This document shows positions 23,255 through 35,034 of a stretch of 64,000 nucleotides of DNA, in pieces (the stretch's first letter is position 1; each line of letters opens with the position of its first letter). Under the pieces are notes generated by a model. It did no database searches. It saw only the letters and a program-made list of their open reading frames with translations, and was not told the DNA's origin. Position numbers and translations under genes: made by a program. Origin of the DNA: Melieria omissa (taxonomy: Eukaryota; Arthropoda; Insecta; Diptera; Ulidiidae); contig OZ020268.1 of NCBI GenBank assembly GCA_963971225.1, positions 115,529,572 to 115,593,571 of the forward strand. The letters are read 5' to 3'.

Positions 23255-23958
23255 AGTACATTTTGATACATTTACATTTTGTAAAAACACAAAAGTTGAC
23301 AACCTCACAACTCCGATCGTATGGAAGACGCCCTATGGTAGTGAATTTCTGAACATTAATTAATTTTGTATTTTTTGTACTCAATAATGTTGGCGATTGC
23401 TGAATAAACCATTTAAATCGGTTCAATACGCTTACTTAACTACTACGTTTACAAGTTGGGAGCCAATGGCATAGAAAATTGCCAGTTTTGTATGGCAGCC
23501 CCCTTAAGACTTGGAGATAGCGGGTAGGTATGTTTGGAAGAAACATTTGGAAGAGAAAATAAATGGATGCTGGTCATACATTTGATACGTCTGGGGGCAA
23601 CCTGGGAGCAGTGGGAGCGTATCGTGTAAAAACGACCATTTTGTATGGGAGCCCCATTAAGGGTTGGAGATGGGGTATAAATATGTTTGAAAGAAATGTT
23701 CAGTAAAGAAAACTAATGGGGGTCAGTCATAGATTTTAACACTCTAAGAGCAATTTCTGACCAGCTTTGGAGCAATTTATCTAATTTCCACACCTTTTTT
23801 TTGAACTTTGACCTCGATGCGACGCCATTTAGCCCCAAATTTTTTGGGCTAATGCACTATTTTACCAAACCGCATCAAATGAGAGGTTGCGGAGCATCGA
23901 GAACCTATTATTAAGAATCTCCATACAACACTAAATCCGTTCTATTGTACATTAAAGT
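23255..23958 (+). repeat. Dispersed repeat family D, uninterrupted copy
   Basis: About 700 bp that recurs at 52100-53530, where a TTAA element interrupts it. Shared blocks include AAAGTTGACAACCTCACAAC, TCGTATGGAAGACGCCCT, TTTTGTATGGCAGCCCCCTT, GGGGTCAGTCATAGATTTTA and CATACAACACTAAATC. Here the target reads TTAATTAATTTTG. The overlapping ORFs are not conserved between copies. Confidence 0.88.
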
Positions 23959-23959
23959 T

Positions 23960-25450
23960 GAAACCATGTTTTTAGTGCTCAAGTAAGTAAGTAAGCACTT
24001 AAGTTTGCTTTGCAAACTACACACATTCAAACTGCATTCTCCCCCTTCAAAACAAAAACAAAAATCGTGCATGCACTTGCAATCATTGTCGTTGCGAGTC
24101 CCATTTGGCATATTAAAAGTGCGGAAAAAACGCCGCTCGTCCCGTCATGACGCCACATATGCAACCGGCAAGCGCGGCAAAACATGAAAATCACCGCTTA
24201 ATGCGACAAAAGCAGCAAAAGCATCTGTCACGCGAAGGAGAAATATGCGCGCATCAACTTAAAGGATCAAAGTTTAGCAAATAAAAGAAATTACAACGGC
24301 AGCAATGAAGAGCAGCGAACAAAAAAAAGCGATCGCAGCACACAAGTTGCATGCAAAAAACCAGTTAATATGCAAGCAAGGAATGTGATATATGAGAATG
24401 CACACACACACACACACACACACGCGCACAGAAATACAAAATATTCAAACACACAAAATGCAAATGCCGCACAAGCAGTCATGCAGAAGCGCCTCACAAC
24501 TCAGCGTGGGCAACTTAAGAAAAAAACGAAAAGCAACGCTGCAGCAGTGCAATAGCGATGGCAACGTTAGTGAATTTGTTGCAGGCGAGCTGAGGCGCAT
24601 TTAAAGTTGGCGACATGGCGGCAAAAAGAGCAAATTTAAGCGAGCACTGCTATTTATGGTTGTTGTTGTTGGACGAAAGTGGTGGTTTTGTTGCATGCAA
24701 TTTTGTGCGATTTTCATATTTCCACACACGCACACAGCCGAGTAGTCGAAGCAGAAAATACCAAATGCCAAAATGCACAAAATAAGAAAACGCACAAGAA
24801 ATCTGCAGAAGATTTTGACAAAGTGCGAAAACGCGCGGCGCGACGCTAATTAGGAACAATGGCGGCAACATTGGTGACGCTGAAACTTTTACATTTGCAT
24901 GCAATGCGATTTGTTGACTTGCATTGGTGTGCGTGTGTGTGTGTGTGATTGGAACACCTACTCATAGTATGTGTATTTGTGTGTGTGTGCAAGCGCCAGC
25001 AGTGGCAATTCTGACCAAGTTTTTAATCGCGTAAGTCAAAACTTTGGCAAAGTTTGCAGCCACTCGACTGCTTGCGGCATTCCATGTTGATTCGTGTTGC
25101 CGTTTTGTTTTTGTTATTGTAAATTGTATTATGCTATGGCACGATTGCTTTTTTGTGAAAAAATATTCGCGCACGTTTGCATGCTGCAGGGAAAACAAGG
25201 AAGGAAAGGAAAATTATCAAAAAATGCATTATTTTATTATAGTTTCTATGAAAGAATTGTAGATTTTTAAGAATTTTATGAAATTGGATCATTTAAAATT
25301 CAACCACTGGTAATAATTATAAGTCTGGTAATAATTTTAAATCAGTGCAGTGCTTAATGCTCTGTTGATGCCACCTCTTACAAAGGATGTGACCCCTTTT
25401 TCTCTCCGTCTTTACTTATGTTCCGCGTATGTCTCCTTCCCAGCCGCGAT
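23960..25450. other. No gene recognised, with (CA)n
   Basis: A (CA)n run at 24401-24430 and TG runs at 24932-24947 and 24975-24988. The ORFs overlap on both strands and follow these runs. No product recognised. Confidence 0.4.
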
Positions 25451-25452
25451 CA

Positions 25453-25842
25453 TAGATTAGGTTAGATTGTAGTGGTTGCCTCTGTATGAGACACACTTAG
25501 GCCTCGTTCTGATACCACAATCCATACCCGTTTAAAATATGCATGCAACACTGTTTTTCAACATATTTTACGATACACATTTCAATCGAATGGAGGGAAG
25601 GAGACCCACAGTTTAACTCCGAATCCGAAGGACGGTTTTTGGCAATATTCCTTTCACATTTGTAGATTTACCACCGCCATCGCCAAGAGCGCACTTTTGC
25701 CAGTGTTGTAACTCGCACCTGATTCATATGGATAGTGATAGAAGTAGACGAGAGTTTTAACCAGCCCGAGTTACTAATCGAACCAAGGGCCTCTGGTGTG
25801 AGAAGCCAGTGCGCTACCCGCTGTACTATCAATGCATCGGCC
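25453..25842 (-). mobile_element. tRNA-derived SINE (copy 2), diverged
   Basis: Aligns along its length with 5387-5765. The tRNA-like head is at the right (minus-strand A box GTACAGCGGGTAGCG; B box reduced to GGTTCGATTA). The body shares CAGTTTAACTCCGAAT and AAGAGCGCACTT; the tail has GTGGTATCAGAACGAGGCCT and AAGTGTGTCTCATACAGAGG, ending CTAACCTAATC. Both promoter boxes are damaged more than in copy 1, and no flanking duplication could be seen. Confidence 0.85.
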
Positions 25843-26560
25843 ATTTTTGTTTTTGTATCCCTTGTGTCATTAAATATTCAATCGCAGAATAAACAACACC
25901 GCCACGCAAATCTGACTCATTTGCGCCGAATTTTAACTTTATGGTATAAAAAGAATCAAATCCTCGGCCGAATTTTACGCAACGAAAAATGACGCCGGTA
26001 CGTCAGTAGTCGTGAAAATACGCACAGTTAAACAAAATGGGTGCGAAATTCGCATCAGCTGTTTCCAAAAATTCACACTTTCTTTTTCCTAACTTCCTCA
26101 ATTAGCAGCTGCGTCTTGTCCATTTTCTAAAACATACGAAAGGGAAATACAAAATTTATTACTTGGCACAATTTTTATTGAAATTTGAAGCACTTAAAAC
26201 TTTTCAACCTCAAAATAGCACAAATCAGAAAATTTGTACCGAAATTTTTGTTTGGTTATTATTTGTTTGCTGATTTGTTCGCACGACGCTGCGATAAAAT
26301 TCGAATTTGTTCTATCGTCGGGCGACCGGTCGTTGGCCGAATATCGCAGTCGTCGTCGTTGTGGGCAATCACATGCACTGCTGTGTATTTTAAATTTGAC
26401 ACCTTACGTTCATTGCGTGAAATTCGTCCGACGATTTGATTCTGTTTATATCATAAGCTTTGTTCACGATCCTTTTTTAAGGACCACAGTTTTCAGCTGT
26501 TCTCCAGTTAATGATTTGCAGTAGCTACAGGCCTTAGGATTATTCACTTGGAGACCCTAT
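25843..26560. other. No gene recognised
   Basis: Two overlapping plus-strand ORFs (26185-26439, 26234-26524) in different frames lie in a less AT-rich patch at 26310-26440 with CGTCGTCGTTG. No domain is recognisable; which frame, if any, is used cannot be decided. Confidence 0.35.
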
Positions 26561-26564
26561 CATT

Positions 26565-27050
26565 CCTTTCATTTGGATCCAGTGTCCTTTCTTATCTGTT
26601 AGATTCCCTATTGATCCCTATTGATCCACACGGGATATTTTGAGAACCATTTGATCTTAGCAAATAAATTGTGTAGATCAATAATGTGTTCGTCTCCTAC
26701 AAATCTTGGTTAAGGCAATGTAATCTGGATCGTCTTCATTGATCGATTAAATTCTCAAAACTCAAGGCCTTACAATAGCACTGATCATCAGGTTAAGTTA
26801 CAGATGGGGTTTGTGCGGCATGCACTTCCATCGAAGGTCCCTTTTAAGTTCAGTGTGCTTCTGTTGGGTTTCCTGTAGATCCAGAAAGGATCTTTTGAGT
26901 ACCATTTGGTTTTGGCAAAGAAATTTAAATTGGAAATGGTGCAACTTGTGCAATCTGAAGCGTCCTCAAGCTTTTGATCAAATGGTAACCCTTTAGAGCC
27001 ATGCAATGGCACTGATCAATTAATTGTGTGATATAAACATGAACTGTTGT
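26565..27050 (+). repeat. Diverged two-copy tandem duplication, ~250-bp offset
   Basis: Blocks in 26565-26800 recur about 250 bp later in the same order: 'GATCCA..GGATATTTTGAGAACCATTTG' against 'GATCCA..GGATCTTTTGAGTACCATTTG', then GCAAA, an 'AATCTG..GCGTC/ATCGTC' block, 'AACTCAAGGCC' against 'CCTCAAGCTTTT', and 'CAATAGCACTGATCA' against 'CAATGGCACTGATCA'. Indels are frequent. Confidence 0.6.
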
Positions 27051-27639
27051 TGTAGTTAGTAGCTTGGATTGTAAAAATTGAACACTAGAACTACCGGAAG
27101 TGGTTAGAAAGTATTCGCTTATTACTACGAAAGATGACATACCTTATTGATTGTCAAATGGCCAATAAAATTATTCGAATATTCAATTGGAAGCAAAAAT
27201 TGATAATAATCTCTAAACAGACTTTTGATTGTATTCAAAGTTTTAACAGAGTAACAGACTAACTTTGATGATTTCACTAAGAGTTGATCAAAGCAGTGAA
27301 TTTATGAATTTAAACCCAAAATTGGGCATAGTCACTCGTGGGTTGTGGATTTGGTTCACAATTCAGTAGTCTCAATAGAGAATGATAGGTAGAATGGGAT
27401 AACCAACTATAGACAATCTACATCAGCTTTAAAGTTGCCATTGAGCTGTGTAGCTAATCAGTTCTTAGTCTAAATCGGACAACTCTTAGATTGCTTAGAT
27501 TGTTAACTGCTAATAACAGTAGAGTGCAGTAGCTTCAGAAGACATTTAGCATAGTTAAAACTGTTTGATTCGTTGTGTATTTCAAGCGTTGACATACCGT
27601 CGTCTCAGAAAACGAAAGTCGTATGTTCCATTGAGCCTA

Positions 27640-28140
27640 GTAAGACATACGACATTTGTGTCCTCAGGCAACGATACGAGTACAGACTGAAAGACTTTGT
27701 GAGTCCAACTTTTGTTTGCAACCAAAATCAAGTTGCCTGTATTCAGCTTAAATACAAGATTCAGGTTTTCAAGGTTTTTATAAATAGTTTTAAGGACATT
27801 TAGGCTTTTCATAAGCATTTATTTGTGTTTTGAGATGCATACTTTTTCTACTTCTTTCTCCTATACTCAGTAACCACTAAAACACATTGAAGAAGAGTCA
27901 CATTGCCTCCATACAAGCCCTGACATACGAGACAGACTGAAAGACTTCGTGGGTTCAATTTTTGTTTGCATTCAGCTTTAATACCAGATTCAGGTTTTCA
28001 AGGTTTTTCATAAGCTTAACGCTTAAGGCATAAGGCTTTCCATAAGCATTTTTTGTGCTTTCATAAGTATCTTTTTTCAACTTCTTTCTTCTATACTCAG
28101 TAACCACTAAAACACATTGAAGAAGAATCACAGTTTCCTC
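27640..28140 (+). repeat. Two-copy tandem duplication, ~230-bp units
   Basis: Unit 1 (about 27640-27910) and unit 2 (about 27920-28140) share GACATACGA, CAGACTGAAAGACTT, TTTTGTTTGCA, CAGATTCAGGTTTTCAAGG (one change), CATAAGCATTT and CTATACTCAGTAACCACTAA in order. Similarity is high (CCACTAAAACACATTGAAGA is identical in both), so the event is recent compared with the one at 26.6 kb. The paired ORFs at 27573-27818 on both strands are not conserved in unit 2. Confidence 0.82.
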
Positions 28141-30756
28141 ACTAACTGTTGCGCAACGACACCACTGCTTGGCTGTACATGTGTGTGTGTGTGTGTGTGT
28201 GTATAGTAAGTGTGTCTATATGTAAATGACTGTGCAGCGGCGCATAATTTATGCAAGTGTCAGAAATTCGTTTGCAGTTAAAACGCGCTGCCGTCGCCAT
28301 TGTTAGCGCCGCATTTGTCGCAACAAATGCACAAACTTTGTTTACTTTTGTGGCTCGCAGTTTTTTCATCTTTTCAACAAGTTGCAGTTAATGAATTCAC
28401 AATTTATTAAAAAACGTTAAAAAGATAATTGTTTTTCCAATATCTATCAACGTCCAATGAAAATGCACCACACAATGCATTAAGAAAAATTTGAAAATGT
28501 ATGAAAATAATTTTTTCGTTTTAATTCCCTGAAATCAGCTTTGATGCGGTGCAGAGTGCAAAGGTCCGCAGCAACAATTTTAGCCTCGAGTGCTGCGCTG
28601 AGATCACGCAACAGCAGCTGCGAAACGAAATTCAGCCCCACTCCCAGTCTTACTGCAAAATTCATGAGACCCTAAGTCGAACGCTTTTGTATGCGAAATG
28701 AACACAAAGTTACCATCGTTGCTGTGGCGAATTTCTAGCCGCTTTTGTCTCTGCATCATTCACACTTTACTCGCGCATAAGATTTGCCATGCGGCAGTGC
28801 ACATTTTCCTCAACACGCCAGCACCAACAACTCGACAATGGAGCTCTGGCCGCAGTGCGTGGCCGGAAGCAGTGAAGCCACACTACACACACACACACAC
28901 ACACAGATGCACATGCAATTTACACATGCAAAGCAGCGCTGACGAAATGGCAAAGTGGAAAACAATTTCCCCATGCAAATGTGGCCGTTCGGTTCGAGCG
29001 CCAATAAATATGCTAAGTAATTGTGCGCACGCAAATTGTGCATAGTTAGTCCGCAAGTTATCGCTGCGCTGTGTTTTTAGATACTTTTTGGTTACTTGCA
29101 AATGCTGAAGTTTGACTTATGCGTTGCATTTTTATTGACTGCCACATCAGAGGACGTGGCACCTTCGACTCGACTCGTTCATTTGTATTGTTTGGTACTG
29201 CAAGCGCCTTGCTGTGCGGCAGCTTCGTATGTAATTTCCGCCGGAAGACGTTCGGAAGCAGCCGTCAGTCTGGTTGTTCATACGAATTCATCGATACAAA
29301 GCAGCATCCAGCACATTGTCGACAGCCTTTTCTTGAGCATTTTTCGTATTTCACAACAAACAAAAGCAAACCCGCCTTGGCCGCCTCGACAGACTGTGGC
29401 CTCGTCATTTATCACTTTTGTGCGCGGCGCGGTTGGTTTTTGTGCACCGACATTACCATTCAACCAACGCCGCCGCGTCGTTCTTCGGGACACAAAAGGC
29501 GTGTTGCAGCTGCAAAATATTACAAATGCCGTCGCCATTTCGCTCACAAATTCAAATGTAAACAAAAATAATGTCAGCCATTACTTTTACTGCACAACAT
29601 TGACAATGACAACAAAACATAAAACCGAAACACATTGCTGGCAAATTGATATGAAAAAAGTGCAAAACAACATTGAATGGCAACTTTGATTTTTTTGCTT
29701 TGATTTTCCATCATACCTCACATGTTTGTAATGAGCAAATAATGAGTGGTTGTTGTTGGTGTTTTTGGCAATAACATTTTACAACTTTGTTGGAATTGAC
29801 AAATTGTGTGACGTTACTCAACCGCGGAGCGATAAGAAAACTGCGCAAATTTCGGTTCAAAGGTATATTGCAAAAAAATAAATTAGCGAAGCTTTCAGGC
29901 ACTTCGTACACAAATGTGCCAAAAAATACCAAAGACGTATTGAAGTATTGAATTTTTTTAAATATTTTTAGGACATAAAAAATTTAATTATAATTCTGTA
30001 GTGTGAAACAAGACACAATTTTTGTTATGAACTTTAATCAAACATATTATTACGAAATTTACCTCTGACGTCCACAGCAAGCGTAGTTCGTATCGCTGGA
30101 TTGTAAATATAGCTTTCATGCCAACTCAACAGAACTATATATCGCCATCTCCCTGACGCTTTGAGTAGAAAGGACACTAAGAATTCTGAGAAACGAAGTA
30201 TAAAGTTAGTGTTAAAGGGGTATCCTAGAATTTTAGTCTTTTCTGAACAGCAACACATGAACTGTAAGACCGATTCATCTTCTTTTACTGCTTCTTTTTC
30301 TTTAACTTTTTCTTTCCCTTCTTGTTTACCTTATTTCTTACCTTCTTCTAATCAATCATTCACCACTTAACAATATTCCATGAGCACAGAAACCACAGCC
30401 AACAGCTGATGGAATTTTCACCTAAATTGAGTAGCTATGCAGATTGCTTTCTGTTTTGTGTTGGCCAAGTTTTTCGAGAGATATGACAGATGTGTTTTTA
30501 CGCCCAAAGTCTGTTGGCATCTTCAACATAATGCTGTCTAAAGTTAAGATTAACACACGCAAGGGGATGGCAACAACAAAAGAGGGAGGATAGTTACTAA
30601 ATTAACTTAAAACCTTTAAACAACTTTAGTCTCCTTTTCCATTTGATTTTTACCAAAGAAGTTTGAAGAATATTGGTTAAGTCACTTTAAAAAGCTAGAA
30701 GTAGTAGTCGAGTAATGTTGGTAAAAAAAAAAAAGAATCAAACTCGAAAAACATGG
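28141..30756. other. No gene recognised, with (TG)n and (CA)n
   Basis: A (TG)n run at 28179-28202 and (CA)n at 28883-28905. Three ORFs overlap at 29096-29689 (197 and 150 residues plus, 95 residues minus) in a relatively GC-rich patch at 29110-29560. None has a recognisable domain or signal sequence. Confidence 0.4.
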
Positions 30757-30760
30757 TTTT

Positions 30761-31672
30761 GTTTTATTTTATTTTATTTTTCTGTATTTTATATTATTTC
30801 TTTTATTTTATATTATTTATTTCATTTTTTATTTTATTTTATTTTATTTTATTTTATTTTATATTATTTCTTTTATTTTGTATTATTTATTTCATTTTTT
30901 ATTTAATTTAATTTAATTTTATTTTATATTATATATTTTATTTTATTTTTATTTAATTTACTTTTATTTTATTTCATTCTCTTTTATTCTATTTTATTTT
31001 ATTTCATTTTATATTATTTATTTTATTTTTAATTTTATTTTATTTTATTCTATTTTATTTTATTTTATTTTATTTTATTTTATTTTATTTTATTTTATTT
31101 TATCACATTTTATTTTATTTTATTTTATTCTCTTTTGTTCTATTTTATTTTATTTTATTTTATGTATTTTCTTTTCTTTTATTTTATGTATTTTCTTTTA
31201 TTTTATTTTATTTTATTTTATTTTATTTTATTTTATTTTATTTTATTTTATTTTATTTTATTTTATTTTATATTATATTATTTTATTTTATTTTATTTTA
31301 TTTTATTTTATTTTATTTTATTTTATTTTATTCTAATTTTATTTTATTTTCTTTTATTCTATTTTATTTTATTTTATTTTATTTTATTTTATTTTATTTT
31401 ATTTTATTTTATTTTATTTTATTTTATTTTATTTTATTTTATTTTATTTTATTTTATTTTATTTTATTATTTTATTTTAATTTCTGTATTTATTTTATTT
31501 TTTTATTTTATTTATTTTTTTATTTTATTTTCTGTATTTTATTTTATTTTTGTTTTATTTTATATTATTTTATTTAATTTTTTATTTTATTTTATTTTAA
31601 TTTCATTTCATTTTATTTCATTTCATTGTATTTAATTTAATTTAATTTTATTTTATTTTATTTTATTTTGGA
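30761..31672 (+). repeat. (TTTTA)n microsatellite block 2
   Basis: About 910 bp of TTTTA units, purest at 31190-31330 and 31365-31470, with interspersed TTTCA, TTTTC and TTTAA units. The 166-residue ORF over it is repeat translation. Confidence 0.95.
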
Positions 31673-32350
31673 ATTTGTATTTTTGTGTTAAAATTGTATA
31701 GTTTTTAATCAAATACCAACCACGATCATTAATAGTATGTAATATTCTCTCTAATAAAATCTAATGACCTCTAATATTTAACGCTCTACTTTTCACTCAA
31801 TTCCTTAAGTCATTCAATCCTTTAAGTCAACCTGCAAAACAGTTTTCTTTTGCATTTTTCTTCATACCACTTCTGTGCTCTGTATAGCAGACATTCCATT
31901 CACATTGTCTGCGCTCAAATCGCAACAAAATTATGAGTCTGATTTACGCAAACCAGTCACGTGATTAAATGCTAAATCGGCAGCGGCAAAAGGCAATCGT
32001 CGATATTAAAGAGCTGCGATGGATGATTCATTTCTCCCTACACACAGTGTGATTCGGTACAGTGTGCACTGATTGCTAGCATTCACTGTGGTAAGAGAGC
32101 AGTATGAAAATGACAACAAAACGGAAACCGCAAGAGCTGTCAACACTCATTTGCTTGTCTCTGCAAGGCACGGACATTTTTCTCTCTGGTATACACACTG
32201 GCAGCAATGCAAATGAATCGTTGACAGTGCGTAACGGGCCGAAATGCTACATGTCCGCTGAATGCAATGATTCATTGAAGGACAGTTTGGCACGCGTAAT
32301 TAAGTGAGACAGTTCGGAAAACATTTTAGTGTGATAAAAAATTAATTAAA
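31673..32350. other. Upstream region of the BED-like ORF; no other gene recognised
   Basis: Contains repeated CACAGTGTG / CAGTGTGCACTG words at 32042-32090. A 67-residue ORF at 32104-32307 has no recognisable domain. This could be promoter or 5' UTR sequence of the 32351 ORF or part of a decayed hAT element; neither is proven. Confidence 0.35.
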
Positions 32351-32615
32351 ATGGAGATTGATGATGTGAGTTAATATAACATATTTTAATAAATAATTTA
32401 TATAATATTAATGTATATGTTGTTATTATTGTAATTTTTAGTCAAATGACACTGTATCAGCAGTCGAAAATGCAAGTGATGTAGCATCTAGCAATCAGCT
32501 AACCAACGCCATTATGAAAAATAAAATTTTGAGCGGGCAATATGTCCTTAGTGGAAAGAAAGGTCGGAGTAATGTGTGGAATGTATTTGGGAAAGTATAT
32601 TTGGGAAATATATAA
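32351..32615 (+). CDS. Small two-exon gene or gene remnant starting a BED-type zinc finger
   Basis: Exon 1 (32351-32365) encodes MEIDD from an ATG in good context (AAAATGG). A 76-bp intron (32366-32441) has GTGAGT and a pyrimidine-rich ...TTTTTAG end. Exon 2 (32442-32615) continues in frame for 57 codons to TAA, giving 62 residues: an acidic/Ser/Asn-rich start, then SGQYVLSGKKGRSNVWNVFG. The GRSNVWNVFGKV stretch matches the beginning of BED zinc fingers (aromatic 'VW..F' before the CxxC), as in hAT transposases and proteins derived from them. The cysteines are missing: the frame ends seven residues past VWNVFG. A GTATAT right after the FGK codons (32595) could be a second donor leading to a lost or distant exon. 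It is therefore a truncated hAT/BED gene or an unrecognised small gene. Expression is unknown. Confidence 0.5.
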
Positions 32616-35030
32616 TAATAATAATATATAAATATTTAAATAATTTAAATTTTGTTGAAATTTTAAAATATTTTATTTGTAAATTCGTATGCGTTATTAT
32701 TACAATGAGAACAAAGCACTAATTGTTCTATTAGTATAACCAAAGAAAATAATCGGTTACAGACTTTTGCTACCTATTTGCTCCTTCAGATTTCCTGATG
32801 AATGCTGTGACAGTAAATTAAAAAAAGGAAGTTCCAAACGATGCAAAACATAAACAATAGAAAAACAACAAAAGAAGAGCTGTTTACATGTTTCTCGAGC
32901 TATGTAGCAAAAGCAATCGTCAATACAAAAAAAGCATACACACAAAAACTACAACAACAAAAAACAATAGCGTAGTAACTACGCCGTAGTTGAAACGACG
33001 ATCATTGCGCTGGCTGGTGTCGCTGTGAGAAATTTGCACAAAAAATTATTGAGTGACCAAAACAACCATCAACGCCTCAAAGTACACAGGAGAAGCGGTA
33101 CTTTCACTTCATGTGTGTTTGTTGAGCGTAAACTGAAGCGCTTGCGCTCCTGCTGGCACCACTCTTTCCCTTTTGTGGCTTCCCCCCGCTCTATGAAGCT
33201 CGCAAACAAAAATTTTAATTTTTGAGCTCAGATGCGCCTTCTATATATATTCTTTGGTATAACCAAAGAATATTTTTCCATACTTTTTGGTATAACTTAC
33301 TGCATTCAGTGTCATTGCAGTAAATTTCATTGCCTTTACTGTGAATTGCCTTTAGTGTGTTCGCACACACTAATGTTATAAAGCAACAAAGACTCAGCTC
33401 TCATATGTCATGCCACACTTCTTTTTTGCTTCCCTTCGCTGGCAGCTCTGATTCGATCTGTTTGCACTGAGCCAGTGCAGTGCAGTGCCGTGCAAAGAGA
33501 GAGAGTGTCTTGAAACAGCTTTCAAATGGACAATTGCAGCTCTTTAGTCGATATTATCGCTTGGCAAAAGCGCACAAGCAATGCGCCCGCCCACCCAGCG
33601 AAAAGGTGTGCCGTACACAAATTAACTTCCTGGCGTTACAACAACAAAAACAATAACCACAAATATTTACAATATCACTTTGTGGTTGTGGGTGAAATAT
33701 ATATAACGGTTTTTGTTACACGCTGCTTTTCATTGCCGTGGCATATTCACTTTGATGTGGCGTTGATCAGGAAACCAAAGAATGTGGCAAATACAAAACA
33801 AAATATATATTTCATCACTTATATTTCAATCATTAGAAGAATGGTTGGTTATAGGATGTTTTTTTTTGTTACTACAAGCTTCGAAGTGAATTTAATTTAA
33901 TCTAAATTATGCTTTGACCTCAATCATTTCATTTTCATTCATGTTTCATTTTTTTTTTATTTATTTTTGCAGACATTCATAGAGCAATGAATCAAATGAA
34001 TAGAGCATTGAATAGCATGAATAGAGCATTGATCTATGAAGTATTTAAATATAAAAAAATTTTATTTGTTTTATAAATTTACTGTGTGCTTAAAACTTTT
34101 GTACATTACCACTTCTCAATGTAAAATTGGAGATTGGAAAAGTTTATAGTATTTCTTAAAAAATAAATCCTTTCTATAGCGCACTGTGTGAAAAGATTCG
34201 GCCAAGACTGTCCCAAACACACTTTCATATTATTTATAGCGTTTGGGTTGCAATCGCAAAACGATTTGCATGACCTTTGAAAACAGAAAATTGAGTAGCG
34301 TGCAGCAACAAAATTTCAAATTTGCATTTAAATTTTGAGACCAAACAATAAAAAAAATAACACGCGATTTCTTTGGCGAACACACATGCTATAAGTTATA
34401 CTCGTCTGCAATGTATGTATGTGTGTGTGCATACGAAATTGGTTAAGCGCACAACCCGAATGCATTTTGCGGTTCATTGTTAAAGCGAATTGCAAATGCA
34501 AATATGCTGCACGCTACTGGGAACTCACACTTACACACACATGCACACACATTTGCACTTGATGGCAGTGGCAAAAATGCGCACACAAAATGTTATTTTA
34601 GTTTTTCGCCTTCGCGCACCTTTTTTATTTTATTTTTTCCTTTGCATTGCTGAGCATGCAGCGATAATCAAAGTTTGAATTTTCAGTGTTAGCGCTGCCG
34701 CTTCTTGCCACTTCTCAACCGTCCGTGGGGGTATTTGCAGTTCAAGTGCAACGCTGCACAGTGCATTGATGCACTAAAAAAGATGAAAAGAATTAAGAAT
34801 TTATGGAAATTTTATTACAATTTATTTCTAACTACATAAGAAAAGTTTAATGTTCTTTGAGTATAGTAAGAAAACAGTTTCTTCAAAGCGAATTCATAAA
34901 TTAAATAAAACTAAAATAAATTAAAATAAATTAAAATAAATTAAAATAAATTAAAATAAATTAAATAAATTGCAAATGTCATTTAATTTTTTTTTTTGTT
35001 TTTTGGAGCTCGTTTGTCAATTCAGAGACC
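32616..35030. other. No gene recognised, with small repeats
   Basis: A near-palindrome TTCTTTGGTATAACCAAAGA lies at about 33250. Three short AATAGAGCATTGA-type repeats lie at 33974-34040, and five copies of TTAAAATAAA at 34911-34970. The 124-residue ORF at 33526-33900 has no recognisable domain. Confidence 0.4.
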
Positions 35031-35034
35031 GCAA

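Noticed and set aside
26185..26524. Two ORFs of 84 and 96 residues in a less AT-rich patch
   Set aside because: They overlap in different frames and neither has a known motif.
29096..29689. 197-residue ORF in a GC-richer patch
   Set aside because: Overlapped by a 150-residue plus ORF in another frame and a 95-residue minus ORF; no domain, no splice signals that help choose, no repeat family. Cannot be supported as a gene.
31135..31635. 166-residue ORF rich in LFYFI, and similar ORFs at 13241-13523 and 30715-30906
   Set aside because: Translation of (TTTTA)n; no start context, domain or codon signature.
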